A stretch of DNA of 64,000 nt from Armillaria gallica (lineage: Eukaryota; Basidiomycota; Agaricomycetes; Agaricales; Physalacriaceae). The notes under the pieces are model-generated. The model had not been told where the DNA came from. It saw only the letters and a program-made list of their open reading frames with translations, and made no database searches. Shown in pieces: positions 46,915 through 59,943 of the stretch; position 1 is the stretch's first letter; each line of letters starts with the position of its first letter. The translations under genes and the position numbers were made by a program. Location: assembly GCA_037576215.1 (NCBI GenBank), contig JBANDB010000003.1, positions 186,001-250,000 of the forward strand, read 5' to 3'.

Positions 46915-47825
46915 CGTACGGTGGTGGATTAAGCACGGGCACGTCGTCCTTCTACAATGGGAGTGCCATTGTCGCCAGAAGTATCGCTAGGGTATGACGG
47001 TCCTATACATGAAACATCATCACTGACACAGTTCACAATTCTAGGGCACGCCTATCATCTATGTAAACTTCAACTACCGTCTTGGACCTCTAGGCTTTCC
47101 ACAAGGTAGCGAGGCAGCTTCAAGAAGATACCTGAATCATGGGATCAAGGACCTGATGATGGCACTTGAATGGGTCAATAAAAATATTGCGCGTTTTGGC
47201 GGAAACAACGAAAGGGTAAAACCAGCAGTCTCTTAAGCTATGGTATCTAACAGAGGTTGACTTCTGGGTAACCGTATTTGGGCAAAGTGCGGGAGGAGTT
47301 ATGACGTCCGTCCTTCTCTTACAACCACACATCTTGAACCTGGCAGTCGGCACGGTACGAAGCCGCTTCAACTGCGGCTGAACTTTTCATGACTAAAGAT
47401 ACGTTAGATTATTCAATCAGGAGCAGCGGCCGCTCTCTCCTTCTTTGCTCCAGAGCGTAACGAAAAGGCCTGGAATACCTTCGTCTCTTCTGTTCCTGGG
47501 TGCAGATCCTGGGTCGACACCTCATTCTCGATGAATTGCCTACGCAAGGTTAATACGTCGGCCATTTTGGAAGGCTTCCGTGAAGTATACAAGGATCGTC
47601 AAGCACAAGAGGAGTTCTGGTTTTCTCCAAACGTCGACGGTGAGGGGGGGTTGGTGCCCTATCTCCCCAGCCGGCTTTCCACCAATATTCAGCTTTCTTT
47701 CATCGCTGGCACTAATCTAGATGAAGGCAGGTACTATGCAACCCTCACAATGAATAAACGAGTAATAGCCTATTTTAGGAACTGAATTCGTTCCATCCCG
47801 TCATGACCTTTCCGAGAATTCCGAG
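46915..47825 (+). pseudogene. Type-B carboxylesterase, N-terminal/middle exons (broken)
   Basis: An alpha/beta-hydrolase of the carboxylesterase/lipase family, probably secreted in relatives. Exons read YGGGLSTGTSSFYNGSAIVARSIAR (oxyanion loop YGGG; ends 46991), an intron of 53 nt, then GTPIIYVNFNYRLGPLGFP (from 47045), ALEWVNKNIARFGGN, the nucleophile elbow FGQSAGG (about 47285), IIQSGAAAALSFF after another intron, and FIAGTNLDEG (about 47705-47730). Then comes a possible short exon (GTEFVPS). The catalytic His region is missing here; matching C-terminal exons lie at 60560-61415. The 5' exons with the signal peptide are not recognised upstream. Either the gene was split by transposons or two truncated copies remain. 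Confidence 0.75.
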
Positions 47826-48012
47826 TCCTATGAATATAGGTAATCGGTTATTATGTGAAAGACCCGTGGGAAAATCTATTTGCGCCATCATTTCATTTCA
47901 GTCCTTGCCGGTCCTCTCACTTGAGCTATCGTGGGAACTATTTCTATTTGAGCCCGTCCTTTCCCGTTCGTTTATCCGTGTTGTTCCGACTGACTGACTT
48001 GAGCTGTTGTGG

Positions 48013-49129
48013 CACTGCTGGGGTATGTCGGTGTTTACACCAGAAACATGGCCCATAAACACTGGTGTGTGTTTATATAGATGTTTGTGGATGTCAAAAT
48101 CATACCATAAAAATGCACTGAAATACTATATGTTTCATTCCTATGTTTGCCCAAGAGGGCACCGGAATGTGGGTCCAGCACATCCGGTAGGGTGGTTGGT
48201 TGCCCTCGGAGGGGCTGAAAAAAATTTTGGATCACAGACTTTTGGTCGCTCTTAGGCCACAAAAAATGACATTTGGATACATATTTGTATCATTACTTCT
48301 ATACAAACAGTCTTCCTAATAGCTATCCTGAGAGATCACTAAGAAACTAACACCCAAGGCATGCAAGAGGCAAGGGTGCCACAAGATGCCGGAGATTCAC
48401 CCGAGAACAGCCACATGATGTCATAAACTTGACCTATATATAGGTATAATAGAGTCATGTGGGTGGTTAGTTGGTCATCACCAGCCTGAAATAAATTTTT
48501 GGACCTTATGTGCAAATTTTTATTTGGTGTGCCCCCTTGTGTTTGCCTCAGTGTTTCGGCCTGTATCTCTGCTCAGAACTACCTAGATAAGTACATGATG
48601 TCATTAGTGCCATGTTTACTTGCCGGTGTTTTCCCATAAATGAGATTAGGTATTTTATACCTGTGTTTCCAATGGTATCTTTGTTCTAATAATACCTGAG
48701 CAAACACATGGTGTGTTATGACCGGTGTTTCTTGCGGTGTTTATGATAGGAAACACCCAGTCATTCCTTTGTTCTATGGGTGTTTCCTGCCATAAACACC
48801 TCAAAGAAACACCAATCATTACACATGATGTGGTTGCTCCAGTGTTTTTGGACAAAGAACATGATCGGAAACACAGGTATGAAATACAAGATATCATTTA
48901 TAGGAAAACACCAGCAAGGAAACACAGACCAAATGATAGCATCTCCTTATTTAGGTATTTCCTTACAAAAATACTTGTATTAACATGGAAATAGGAACAG
49001 TACGAAAAACTGGGTATCATTCTTCATGTAATTACATCACAGTGTTTACTTTCTGAAAGATTGACACAAACACATGTCAGTGTTTACCTGCCATCATTCA
49101 GGTGAAAAGACCAATGAGCCCCAGCAGTG
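48013..49129. mobile_element. CACTA-like non-autonomous element
   Basis: 1117 bp with CACTGCTGGGG at the left end and its inverse CCCCAGCAGTG at the right, flanked by TGG on each side (48010-48012 and 49130-49132). CACTG-type ends and 3-bp duplications fit the CACTA/EnSpm superfamily. The inside has no transposase but many GGTGTTT/AAACACC motifs in both orientations (for example near 48023-48070 and 48715-48920), like the subterminal repeats that CACTA transposases bind. Confidence 0.65.
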
Positions 49130-49132
49130 TGG

Positions 49133-50785
49133 GAACTATTTCTATTTGAGCCCATCCTTTCCTGCTCTTCCTACTGTCTTTGTCTGCCTGCCTTCTTTGA
49201 GTCGCCTTTTATTTCTTTACTTATGTTGTCACTCGAACCGATTGATATATTTTTGTCATGTTACTTGTATCATTTGTGGAAATTCAAAGCATGATCATAC
49301 CTCGTTCCCCATTCCCTCAAGTCCATCTCTGTCCACCGATCTGTTTACTTTCTTCACTCCTACATACTCGTCTTCTTGTCCTCTTCTTCAAAGCCTATCT
49401 TCCTCTTCATTCTCACTACCACCAGCAATGGCATGTTCTCCACCATTTTTCTGTTAGCATTGGCTTGCTGTGGATATGTTAGGTGCGCTGTCATTTCTCC
49501 TTCTTAAATTGTATCGCTCACCAATGAGTGGTCACTGTTCACTAGAGCTATCACCCTCAGGATCATTTTCATCTTCATGGTTCCATCCTTGGTTTTGATG
49601 AAAACCATCAAGCATTGTGCTTCTATGATGTCGCCTACATGAAATATCTGGGGTTTCGCTTCAATGTATCTGATGGATTTTTCATATCAGCTCTCTCTAT
49701 CTCTTGAATCATTTGTCTGTAAATGCTTACCTCTTCTTTCCTCCTTCCTCTATCATTCCTCTATAGTATTGTACAATGTTGTCCTCCATGTAAACCCACC
49801 TGCATTGGGCCATTCTGCTTAGTATTCCAGCCAGATCCACATCAGGTGATAGAGGTATTCCTTTGTCTTTGTTTGTAGTATTTGTGGGTCTGAAGTATCA
49901 GCTCGACAGTTCCACTACATTGAATCCTTTGGCCATCGTGGGTTTCCAATCTTCTAGCTCATCTTCACGAAACTCTCTCTCTCCCATTACCTGGATACTC
50001 TTCATCGTGGTGACTGCCTTGTCAGATCCTCTGCTGCCCAACCCCACTAACCATATCAAATGACTCAAGAATCTCATCTTTTCTTTCTGCATCCTACATA
50101 ATTTTCTATTTGTGCCCATCCTTTCCCACTTCCAGTTCCGATTAATTCTGGCTGCCCTGCTCTCACTTGCCTTTGCATTTGTCTTCCATCTTGTTTTCTC
50201 TCTCTTTGTCCTTTCTCCTCTCATCTTGTCTCACATGTGCTCCAGTTTGCTGTCTTTGCTCTCATTACCCTGATTGTCCTTGAAGATGGCAGCTAGGCTG
50301 TCAATGGATAGGGAAACATGTTGCAAAGATAGGCCTTGACCTTGCGCATGGCTCATTGCTTTTTTTTCATTCCTGCAAGACCCCACCTATTGGTGGATGA
50401 TAATTTCAGTACGATCTTGCCTGCTGTTGAGCAGGGTGCATTGCTGGTTTCTCCATGGTTTTCTCCTTCTGATCAATGTCATCAGGAAAATTATTTGGTA
50501 TTCCATAGCATCAGCCACAACTCCAGGATACCAGCATCCAGTTGCTCATTCTTCTATCACAACTTCAAGATCTTGAAATTTCCATATGGACTGGAATTCA
50601 TGACCAACAACACCCCAAACATTCGAATACACCCCTGACAGACCGTCACAAGCCTTCCCCCCTGCCACTGGAGAGATTCTCTGCTGACTTTCAACATTTA
50701 TAATGTAACTCTATTCGTAGACTTTGATACACTTGGGAGCAGCTATTCTGAGCCACCGTGTGCCAGTGTTGATTCCAAAGTCTAG
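49133..50785. other. T-rich, CpG-poor stretch without recognised gene
   Basis: Contains a second copy of GGAACTATTTCTATTTGAGCCC (near 49131), also present at 47934 on the other side of the CACTA-like element and loosely at 50102. No supported gene; probably transposon debris. Confidence 0.5.
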
Positions 50786-51010
50786 ATTCTGGGAGTATTA
50801 CAACTACAAGGCTCACATGGCAGATAAGGATATGTTGAGACACTGGTAGGATGACATGGCAATGCTACTCATCTTTGTATGTCGCTCCAAGACACGTCAT
50901 TTCTCACACTCATTTTGTTCAGGTCATTTGTTTTCTGGTGGTGTCCTCACTGTTTTCCCCATTGAGTTTTACCTGACCCTTCAACCCAACTATGAGAAAA
51001 TATCAATCTG
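50786..51010 (+). pseudogene. DUF6535-like membrane protein remnant
   Basis: FWEYYNYKAHMADKDMLRHW, then TAG at 50847-50849, then DDMAMLLIF. A 46-nt intron (50877-50922) leads to GHLFSGGVLTVFPIEFYLTLQP. This matches the start of the basidiomycete DUF6535 family (W..D...LL(I/V)FAGLFSAVLTAF..E.Y..L.P), whose members have membrane helices and no known function. The stop and the lack of a long downstream frame show a dead copy. Confidence 0.6.
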
Positions 51011-51144
51011 GCCAGTGACTGATCTCAGCCAACCTGCAGGCATTGCTCAATGTAACTGCAGGTGCTCTGATGTACAACACGACCGATGCACTATCAGAAT
51101 TCCTTGTTCCATGGTATGCCTTATGACTACAACATCTTTATGTA

Positions 51145-52810
51145 CTACATAAATGTGCAGAAAGGAAGGAGAGAGCAACCGCTGAAGAGACTCTGTGTGC
51201 GCAAGCTAGAAATGCAACAGCGTCGAAGACACTGATCACACCCACACCCAACACTACACACACAAACCCTCAAGTTTGTGGGGGATTCTGATGCGATAGA
51301 AGCAGATAGAAACAAGGCAAGGCGACTCTCAGAATATAGAATACAAACGTATAGCAATAGCGCGCGTCTAGTATCTGGATTTCTCTAAGTCCAAAGGCTT
51401 TTAATAACAAGAGGAGCGACAGTTTGTCGCTGGGCCTCAAGGCAAAGGTGTAGTACAGTACACACAACGTCGAGAGACGTCCACAAAACCCTCACTAAGT
51501 CTAGAGCGACACACGAAATGACCTCAAACGACTTAAAACACCCAACACACGACTCAAAGCTTCGCGCTCCAAGCAGAAACACTTCACAAAACCTTCCACT
51601 AAAGCCACAGGGTTTGAACCTATGCGCTCAAGCTTCCAAACCGATCGTAGATCCACAGGATTCTAACCTATGCGATCCAGAGACACAGAAACCCTTATAA
51701 AACACCGTCCGCAAGCCACAGGGTTTGAACCTATGCCACTTGGGAAATATATACCCTCAAGCGAGCACTAATCAAGCCAAAGGGTTTGAACCTCTGCCAC
51801 CTGTAGTGCCTCGCGTCACAAGAAACCCTCAAAGCACAAGAGCGTGTCCTCAATGACACTATACTCTTCTCCTCAGGTTAGAGCGCAAGTCACCCAACCA
51901 ATCAACAGTCACACAAGCGCCGCGTTAGCTTTCTATGCCTTGCGCGCGACTCAATTCACTCGGTATGATATCAATGCTAGGTTTATTCTCTCGCTCGAAG
52001 TTACAAACTGATCCAGAAGCTACGGCGTCAAGCTGAAGGCTTGCGCGCGACTACAACAGGGGTCCGAAACTTGTACACTACTATTATACTGCGCTATTTA
52101 TCTATTTTACATTCTACAAATTCGTACCACCAAATATAGTATCATTTAAGTTGCCGAGCTCCCTCGCCTGCATCCCGCGCATGTCGCCATTAGCACGCCA
52201 TCGCTCGGCGCTGACTCAGGAGCCTGGCTCGGGGCCAGATCCTGTCTCTCAGCGTTGCGACGTCGGTTAACAATGCTAACACACGTGTACTGACGCCGGT
52301 TGCTATCTCCTCGGAGTTGCAGCCTAGCGCACGACTCTATTTTGCTTTAATATATTCTCTTAAGGAATTCTTGTAGTAGTGAAGGCAACGAGTCTCTTGT
52401 CTAGACCTCGCGCGCTTCGGCCGAGGTCAGAAACTTTGGGTTTACTCGAGTTCTGACATCATACAGCCTAGAGCTCTAGGTTCCGGGTCTGCCGTGCCTT
52501 ACGCATCATAGATCAATGTTGCGCGAAGTTGTAATTATCTCATAAGCGTGTTCTGTGCTATTCTTAGCACATGCGTGCTGTGCCCTGTCAGAGCACTTAG
52601 TGTCAAACGTTGGGACTTCACACCTAGTACAGTCTTTCTAGTACTATCCTCAGGTTAAGTCATGTGCTCCACCCAGCTTTACTCTGGTAATTTCCTTACT
52701 GGCATTATAAACACTGCGCTCTGTTGTTTTTCTCATTGCCTTAGTATCTGAGCACCTTTGCCTGTACTTATTATTGTAAATCGCAAAATTACACGCGTGA
52801 ACGCTCATAG
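51145..52810. mobile_element. CpG-rich inserted tract, probably LTR-derived
   Basis: A ~1.65-kb tract rich in CG (GCGCGC, CGCGCG) inside CpG-poor DNA, so it arrived separately. There is no coding sequence. Near 51270-51290 a run TTTGTGGGGGATTCTG resembles a polypurine tract or a primer region next to an LTR. Four copies of CCACAGGGTTTGAACCTATGC or close variants lie at about 51606, 51652, 51717 and 51776. A GAACTCGAGT..ACTCGAGTTCTG inverted repeat lies near 52447. LTR ends were not defined. Confidence 0.4.
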
Positions 52811-52969
52811 AGTGTGTCACCACCATCAGCTATTCTAGTGCCATCTGCCATTTTGATTCTTGAGCTTCCCCAATCAAATGTACCAGCATCAGCACAATGG
52901 AAGCATACATCTTGACTCCTTGCTTGTGTTTTTTTTTTGCTCACCAAGAACTCAAATAGTGAATCCTCT

Positions 52970-55900
52970 CAAGGGGGCCTGGAAATTGCAGCCCAGTACA
53001 TGCCAGTGGTAGGTAGGTTCCTGGTTGAACACCATTAAAAAATATTTGAAGGGTCAGAATTTTTATGAAGATCTTTGCATTTTAGATGGTATGATGCATG
53101 TAGAACTTGAAAATACTTCAATGCTATGCTTCGACCATGAATTTGTCCTGGTAAACCATAGGTAATGTCCTGGACATTGTGTTTCCAGGTTTTCTATGCA
53201 TGTGATGCAGCTTATGGCTCTGCTAGACACTATTGGCAAGCAATGAAAATATTCAAGGATACAAGGCTTTCCCTCCGGCCTCCGGGACACTTTGAGATGT
53301 AAGATGCGATAAGAAAACAATAGTATAGGCTTATAGCTACAGTAGTAGTTCGTCCCATACAACATTTGTGGTTAAAGTAGATACATCCCCTTCTGCTTTT
53401 AATATAATAATGTCTCATGCATTGGGAACTCGGGTTGCCACCGAATATAGCTGTCCATGAGAGAAAACTGGCCGGCGAAGGTCAAGTGCCAATCTCAGCA
53501 CTGTTAGCCCTTGACAGCCATTAAATGTCATGGCATATGCGAGAGCAAGTGGTATCTGCTTTTGATGAACAATGATATTCATATTCTGAGGCTGGAAATG
53601 ACAATCAATGCAAGGGAGAGTAATCAACTCCTGGTTAATTGGGCTGAATCAGTGTTCAGAAGACAGAGAGAAACCTGAAAAGCTCTTACTGATTCTATCT
53701 CTTCTCCAGCAACAATAGCTGGGATCATTTCAACTTCAACACTATGATGAAACATGCAGTGGATAATGACACGGGTATTCTTTGTGAGCCCTTGTGAGGC
53801 ATTAAAGTTGTGTGTGAGTTGACATATAGCCCCAACCTTGAGGGTGATGACATGTACAGGTACACCAGGCTCAGTAAATGAGTTCAAGAAGTCAGGATCA
53901 GAAAGAGGACCCTCGAGATTACTCATGTTCTTGTCTCCCTCCATTGAATCTGTGCTGAGGTAGTCTCAAGATTCCCCTGGTAGTCGACTCATGATGGCAG
54001 AATTGAACTCATCCACAAATTTGTTGTAGGGGCTGAGAATAGCTTGCTGTGCACATATGACAGGATCAGAGAGAATGCTGACTGGGAATACAAAATCAAT
54101 ACACTCCTGAGGAGAGTGCATGTGTCTGAGCCGACCAAGATCAACCATGGAATTGTTGGCATCATCACCTATGGAGTCAAGAAATTTGGAGAAGTCAGGA
54201 TTGTCTCTTTGGTGTAAAGACTGTGTGAGACTGAGAATCTCAAAGTGTCTGAAGACCGCTTGTGTCTGAATAGATGCTTTCACGATGGCAGCACATGTAC
54301 CATATTGAATGACTGGAGAAACCTGCCATTAAACATACAAATCAGAGACAATATCATATAAAAATTTATTGTCCCACCTTTTTCCCATCAAAGAATGCAT
54401 CAGTCGATCTGTGCAATTGAATGCCTTGAAGTGTAAAGCACTGATTTCATCAATGATATGACACTGCACTGCCAGTAACAGCTTTGCACGGTCAGATTTT
54501 GGTCAAATCATTGAAGTCAGGAATGGGTTGTGTTTGTTGACAGGAATACTGTAAAGGAAATGTGCAGTTCGGCCCCCAGGATAGTTCTTAGCTGCATATG
54601 ATGAGGATGCAGACAGTAGAACAATCTGATTTGCTTTTCTGAGTGCACCAATAATCAGATATAAGACATAAGTCTTTCCTCACCCTGCACGACCATCAAT
54701 ATGAACAGGGTGTGGATCTTCCATGTCGATAATTTCACATAAGCGATTGTAAACAATACACTGAGAGATAGTCATTAATAGAATAAGTATATCACTCAGA
54801 CTCTCAGGGCAAACTGACCTGTTCTGGCCATAAGCTAGCTTCAAATGACGAGAGATTTCCAGGATCTCCTCCCCACCTCCTGAGCTCTGACTCTACCTCT
54901 TCTTGTCGATCAAAAGGTTCAGGCAGGCCAACATCTGCAAGAGAGGGCCAAGTCCATGCAAAATGTTTTGAAACTCTTGCAGCAGGCTGTTCTGTACCAA
55001 GGTAGATGACGGTGATGGGCTGGTTCATAGCAGATCATCCTTGATATCTTCAGACATCCTGTTCTCATATTGCTCCCATATCAGAGTTGTGCATGCATCA
55101 CCCTCCACAGCAAGAACACAAAAGAGCCAGCACAGCTGCATGGGAAAGACAGCATAGGAAATCATTTCTTGAAAAGCAAGCATGCCTTCATTTGCATCTT
55201 CAAGCAGACCAAGCACCTGAGCTGCATCTTGATGGGTGTTATAAATAGTCCTGTCGATGGTACGAATGTCAATCCATGATGAAGCAGGACAATGGAGAAG
55301 GAGAAGACAAAGATAGAACACATTACCATGACATGGATAAACCACCTGTATCCAGCTGATTGTGATGTGCCCATCCTCATAAGTACAGATGCATTGCTGA
55401 GGTAAGCCATGGCAATGGATCTCTAAAATGTCTTGGGGACCTAGAGGCTTTGAAGAGTCATGATTGACCATGTAGCATTGTGCTCCAAATTCTGTGTACG
55501 TCAAAGTATTGAGCTGTTTATGATGGGGTCTATTCATGTATCGCTCCAGCAGTGTACCATCTGACTGCGAGTCATTGGACCACTTCATCTGTCTATGTTG
55601 GCGGCCCTGTAGATGGATAGGAAGGCATTTTACAGAAGGGTGTTTTCTGGTAATGTGATAGGCAGCTAATCTGTATGCGGCCTCCATTGCAGTGAGATAA
55701 CAACCACGTTCGTAATCTCATATCTGATCAATAGGTGGTCATCATGATGATGTCGCTAGTGGCTGCAAGTGGTCAGTATCAACCCTAGAGATGCTCCAGT
55801 TGACTTCATCTGGTCCTTTGAAAAAATACTTGAATAAATATTGAAACAGTGCGACAGACGCTGAATATTCAAAATTGATATGACAGTCAAATTTGGCAAT

Positions 55901-58549
55901 GAAATACGGAACATGTGTCACAATGAAGATGTCTTCTGGGAGTCATCACTGTGGTTCAAAATAGCCTATTGATGTGGTGAGCCTATAGATGACATGTCTC
56001 TTGATTAGCCTCTTACCTCTTTTGGTGAACAATGACTCCATTTTGACACCTTGAGGGAAATTATACTGGCACTTCAGAGATGATCGCGACCAGCCACAGT
56101 GATGATATTCCTTCTGTGGATTGTGCTGATGAGTCATATGTTTTTTCACTGCATCTTGAAGATGACCATCTGTTTGAGGAAGCTCCACAGACAGGAATTG
56201 GTCAATCTCTGCCACTGTCCATGGCACATCCTTCAGTTTTGCAGCAACATGACCATGTGGAAAACCGCATTTTTGAAATTCAGTGATGCGAATGGTGTAG
56301 TCTAGTGGACCAAGAATCTCAATGAGCTCTTTCTCAAAGGCAGCGAGCTTCTGATGAAATACACAAACCACAATATCAGGATGGTCTGCAGCATTCTGTC
56401 CAGGAAGAAGCTGGGAAGTGATCTCTGGCCAATTTGGATTTGTTGTGAAAGTAATGAAAAGTGTCGGACTGCCATATGCTTTCTGTAGAGCAAGACAGTC
56501 TGCAACATTTGTATCTGACCATGCAGGTGAATGTATGAAGGTTGATGGTAGGTGGACATCATCTGTAGGTTCTTCACCTCCAGTTCCAATATACTCCTCA
56601 TCATTGCTATCAGGCTCATGCTGATTTGCACATATATAGGTGAGTTTGGACTCTTCAATTGAGCTCCATGCATCGACCAAGTACTCGCCTGTGCATATGA
56701 AGCATAAGCATGTTGAATGACATGGGAGTGAGATAACATACCCATAAGCTTCGAAAACAAAGACATTTGTTCTGCATTACCAAAGAAACAGGTTCGATAC
56801 CACCGTGTCTGAGTAAATCATTGTCCATCAGCAGCAAGCCATTGTGGTGACCATCCAAGAGTGCCATAGGGGAGAAGCAGTATGTAATGCAGTGGTTCTA
56901 CATAAGGAGAGAGGAGATCAAGGAAGCGATGGTGAGTCTCGCCAACATGTTTGATGACTATAGTTCTTCTGCTTGGAGGTGCATTGGGAGAGAGTGAGAT
57001 CACCACTGCAACATCCTGCCCAACTATAGAAGCTGGTTCAGTGATATGCAGTGCCATTTCCTCATCATCCTGGGTGTGCAAATTCTCCAATTCTTTGATA
57101 AATGGATTCACCCTTTCAAGACTGGTCAGTGCCACAGCAATCCATTTCCTGGGAATAGAATGCTCCTCTCCTTTGATGTACAATGTCCCTGGCTCACAAA
57201 GAAACCATCAGATGGCATGTTCACCTTCATGTGCAGGAATGAGTTGGTGATAGGTATGGCCACCCTTTAGTGTCACAGCAGTGACCCTGGCCTTGAAATT
57301 CATGAAGTCACCATTGTGAACACCCAGAGCGGTGAGTGAGAGTAAGTTATTGAATTGTCGCGAGTCAGAACCAAGGCTCCAGTTGTGGAGAAAAACTTTC
57401 CACTCTTCAGGATATGATGGAAGTGACGGTAATATATGAGAACCATGGGGACCACACACGAAACATTTGTCATGAGTATGCTCATTAGTCAGAACCTGGA
57501 ACTGGTGGGGGCAGGGACAGCGTAAATGAAAGGTCTGCAGAAAGATGGGAGAGGAGTATTGCAGAGCTGTTCAAAATCGCAACTCTATCCCACCAATGTC
57601 CTGGCTGAGGGGCTGCCAAAGCTGTTCGACAACGTGGATTGTCGTTATTGATGTGATTTTCATGAGACCTGTTTCTACAACTGGTGCAAGATGTATTTCC
57701 GTGAGCATTGTCCATGCAATCTTGGCTTTGATCACTGATGAGAATTCAACGAAGGCAGATACAAAGGTAACAGTGTTCATACCTAGTGAGGGCATCAAAG
57801 ACATCATAATGCGCCCCAACATTCTCATGCATGCTGGACTGCTCTTGAATTAAATGGAGTGCAGCATTGGTCACATGAGAAAGTGGTCTGTCCCTATGTC
57901 AATCAACAGAAGGAGCACAGTAAAATTTCATATGAGATTTCAATGTGAAATTCATGGTACATTGACAGGCAACACAAAGGGAACACAAAGAACAACAATA
58001 TATTGGGAGGTAATTGGCTAAGCAACTGAGACAATGCACTGCAATGGCAACAGATGGTATGGTAGGATGATACATGATGTCAAGCATGCAATAAAGAATC
58101 ATTGTAAATGCACGTTGAAGGGCAGGAATGGAACAGTGGAGCACAGACATCAGGAAGGGAGTGGAAGGGGGAGACGTGGCGAGGAAGCGAGCACAGAAAA
58201 GGGCACTGATGGGCACTGATTTCTCCACTGGGCACTGGTTTCTCATGGCTCCATAAATGGATGCTAAGCCATGACCCATTTTTTTAAAATGTGTTTGAAG
58301 TACTGGAAGTAGTTGAATGGTGCAGGTATCTGTTGACAACATGACAGTGCATGCAAGCATACAATACTGCACTAGTCGCAGTCAAAGCACAGGACTATGA
58401 GAAGCCAAAGTAAGCTGAATGACAAACATATACCTTATATGGGTATATTGCATCATAATGACATCATAGAGGTAGGTAGGTTCCCCTTCTGACCACCTTA
58501 AAAAATATTTCAATCCTGTGTAATAAAATAAAAATTTCAGGCCCCCTTG
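52970..58549. mobile_element. Element bounded by CAAGGGGGCC inverted repeats, enclosing a Helitron relic
   Basis: CAAGGGGGCCTGGAAATT at 52970 is mirrored by AAATTTCAGGCCCCCTTG ending at 58549. Flanks AATCCTCT and AATCATCT form an 8-bp duplication with one mismatch, a hAT-like pattern. Inside each end is a direct repeat, GGTAGGTAGGTTCC...TTAAAAAATATTT (near 53010-53045 and 58470-58510). Helitrons lack TIRs, so either a Helitron landed in a hAT-like element or the ends belong to two MITEs. Confidence 0.45.
53415..57715 (-). pseudogene. Helitron Rep/helicase (decayed)
   Basis: The replication initiator and helicase of a rolling-circle Helitron. On the minus strand: a Cys-rich start (about 57.7-57.5 kb), HNWSLGSDSRQFNNLLSLTAL and LDLLSPYVEPLHYILLLPYG (about 57.4-56.9 kb), the Rep domain with SPTLFITFTTNPNWPEI, ITEFQKCGFPHGHV (HUH-type His pair) and the two-tyrosine motif QYLFKYFFKG (about 55.83 kb), then a Pif1-type helicase with Walker A GRAG-stop-GKT (about 54.68 kb) and the C-terminal AYAMTFNGCQGLT...RRPVFSHGQLY (about 53.5 kb). 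TGA codons at 55943-55948 (two in a row), 55739-55744 (two), 55718-55720 and 54680-54682 fit CGA arginine codons. Clearly a relic. Confidence 0.85.
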
Positions 58550-58559
58550 AATCATCTCC

Positions 58560-59940
58560 TTTTGCTTGTCCCATGTCTTGCCTCTCCCTACTTATCCGCC
58601 ACCTCCTAGCTGCTCTGGCCTTTTTGGTTGGTGTTTAGCTGGTTTCAATGTGGTTTTTGCATTCTAACATTTCTGCAAATTCAGGAACCCCAACTCTTTC
58701 CTTTAAGTAGGACAACATACAAAAAATTGCGTCTCCAGTTAACAATTAAGTGCTTGCAGATTTCGAAATCCTTGCCTTACCATCCTACAAGTTCATTCGA
58801 TAAGTTCATAAGTGGTCAGTACACCCTAGAAGAAGTGAGAGCTTACCTTAGGTGACACTTGAACAGAGAGTGCTCGAACATCTTTGGATTCGGCTTAGTA
58901 ACAAGCACGGTGTGCTGCACCACATCTATGTGTACACCAAATTTTGGCTTTCACCTTGATACAGCGACTAGGTGCTACGCTACAACTACTTTCACTCACC
59001 ACTCCTCCAGTCGCACTTTCCTACCATTCAAAAATGGAATTCCTGTGGAATCCGCCCGGGCTACCGCCCATCCACTTTGCATCCGCCAAGCGATACATCG
59101 TCTGCCTGGCCATATGCTATCCACCATGAAACCACCTCGTTTCATGGGAATTTGGCTGGCCTAGGCTCCAGGAGCTGACAGCTATCAACCTGAAGTGCCC
59201 ATGCCAGCGGATGGCAGAAGGATCATCCTTGAAAGAGTGGACAAATTGGCTGACAGTGGATAGCCATATATGGCTATTCTCGAACCAGACCGGATGAGGA
59301 AGGTGTTGCAGAGTGCGCTCGATGATGCTGGAGTAGCTTGCGCAGCTGATTTCAGCGTGACAGCTCGTGTCAAATACCAGCTTTGAGGGTAAATTCAGGG
59401 CTATCGGAGTGGGTAGGTGCGGAAGCGGGGGCTGGATTCGGATCCGCTACTATATAAGCACGCATAATGTACTTAGGAAGACAGTTAATCTCACTTGCTC
59501 ATAGCACACTAAAGGAATAAATTCTGCTACTCTCCTAAGCATATCTAGCCGCCTCTGAGTCTAGCACTGCAAAGCGGATTGCCAGGAATTCTCCTTTTCT
59601 CTCGCTATCTTCACACAACCGCTCTCTGTTCAGCATCCTAAGCGGACGCTTGGACTACTTCTCTCTATTGTATCCACAGACGGAGAGGATTCTATCAGAT
59701 CCCTTCAGAGCGGGTGGTAACCCTCCTTGCGTATACAAAAGATCTTGCAGATGCAGACGTGACTTTCTCTTACCAGAGAGTTTGCTAGCCTTACAGTGGA
59801 GGCTCTTTTGATGAAATGGTGTAGACGTTGCGGTAACTTTGCTACTGTATCCTACATATGCCAAAACAGCTGCGACATCCCATGCTGGGTGAGATGACAA
59901 ACTGTGCAGCAGTCCATCAAAATCAAGGTGCCCCATTTTT
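58560..59940. other. Region with short frames and an LTR-like promoter
   Basis: CpG returns here. There is a 75-codon frame at 58628-58855 and a piece near 59190-59386 (PMPADGRRIILERVDKLADSG-stop-PYMAILEPDRM) with no family I can name. 59390-59680 starts TGAGGG, has TATATAAG at about 59449 and ends near CCACA, so it may be a solo LTR; no target duplication was found. Confidence 0.3.
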
Positions 59941-59943
59941 TGG

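Noticed and set aside
51606..51800. GGGTTTGAACC repeats as tRNA genes or B boxes
   Set aside because: No A box, no cloverleaf, and four copies at short spacing; they behave as a local repeat.
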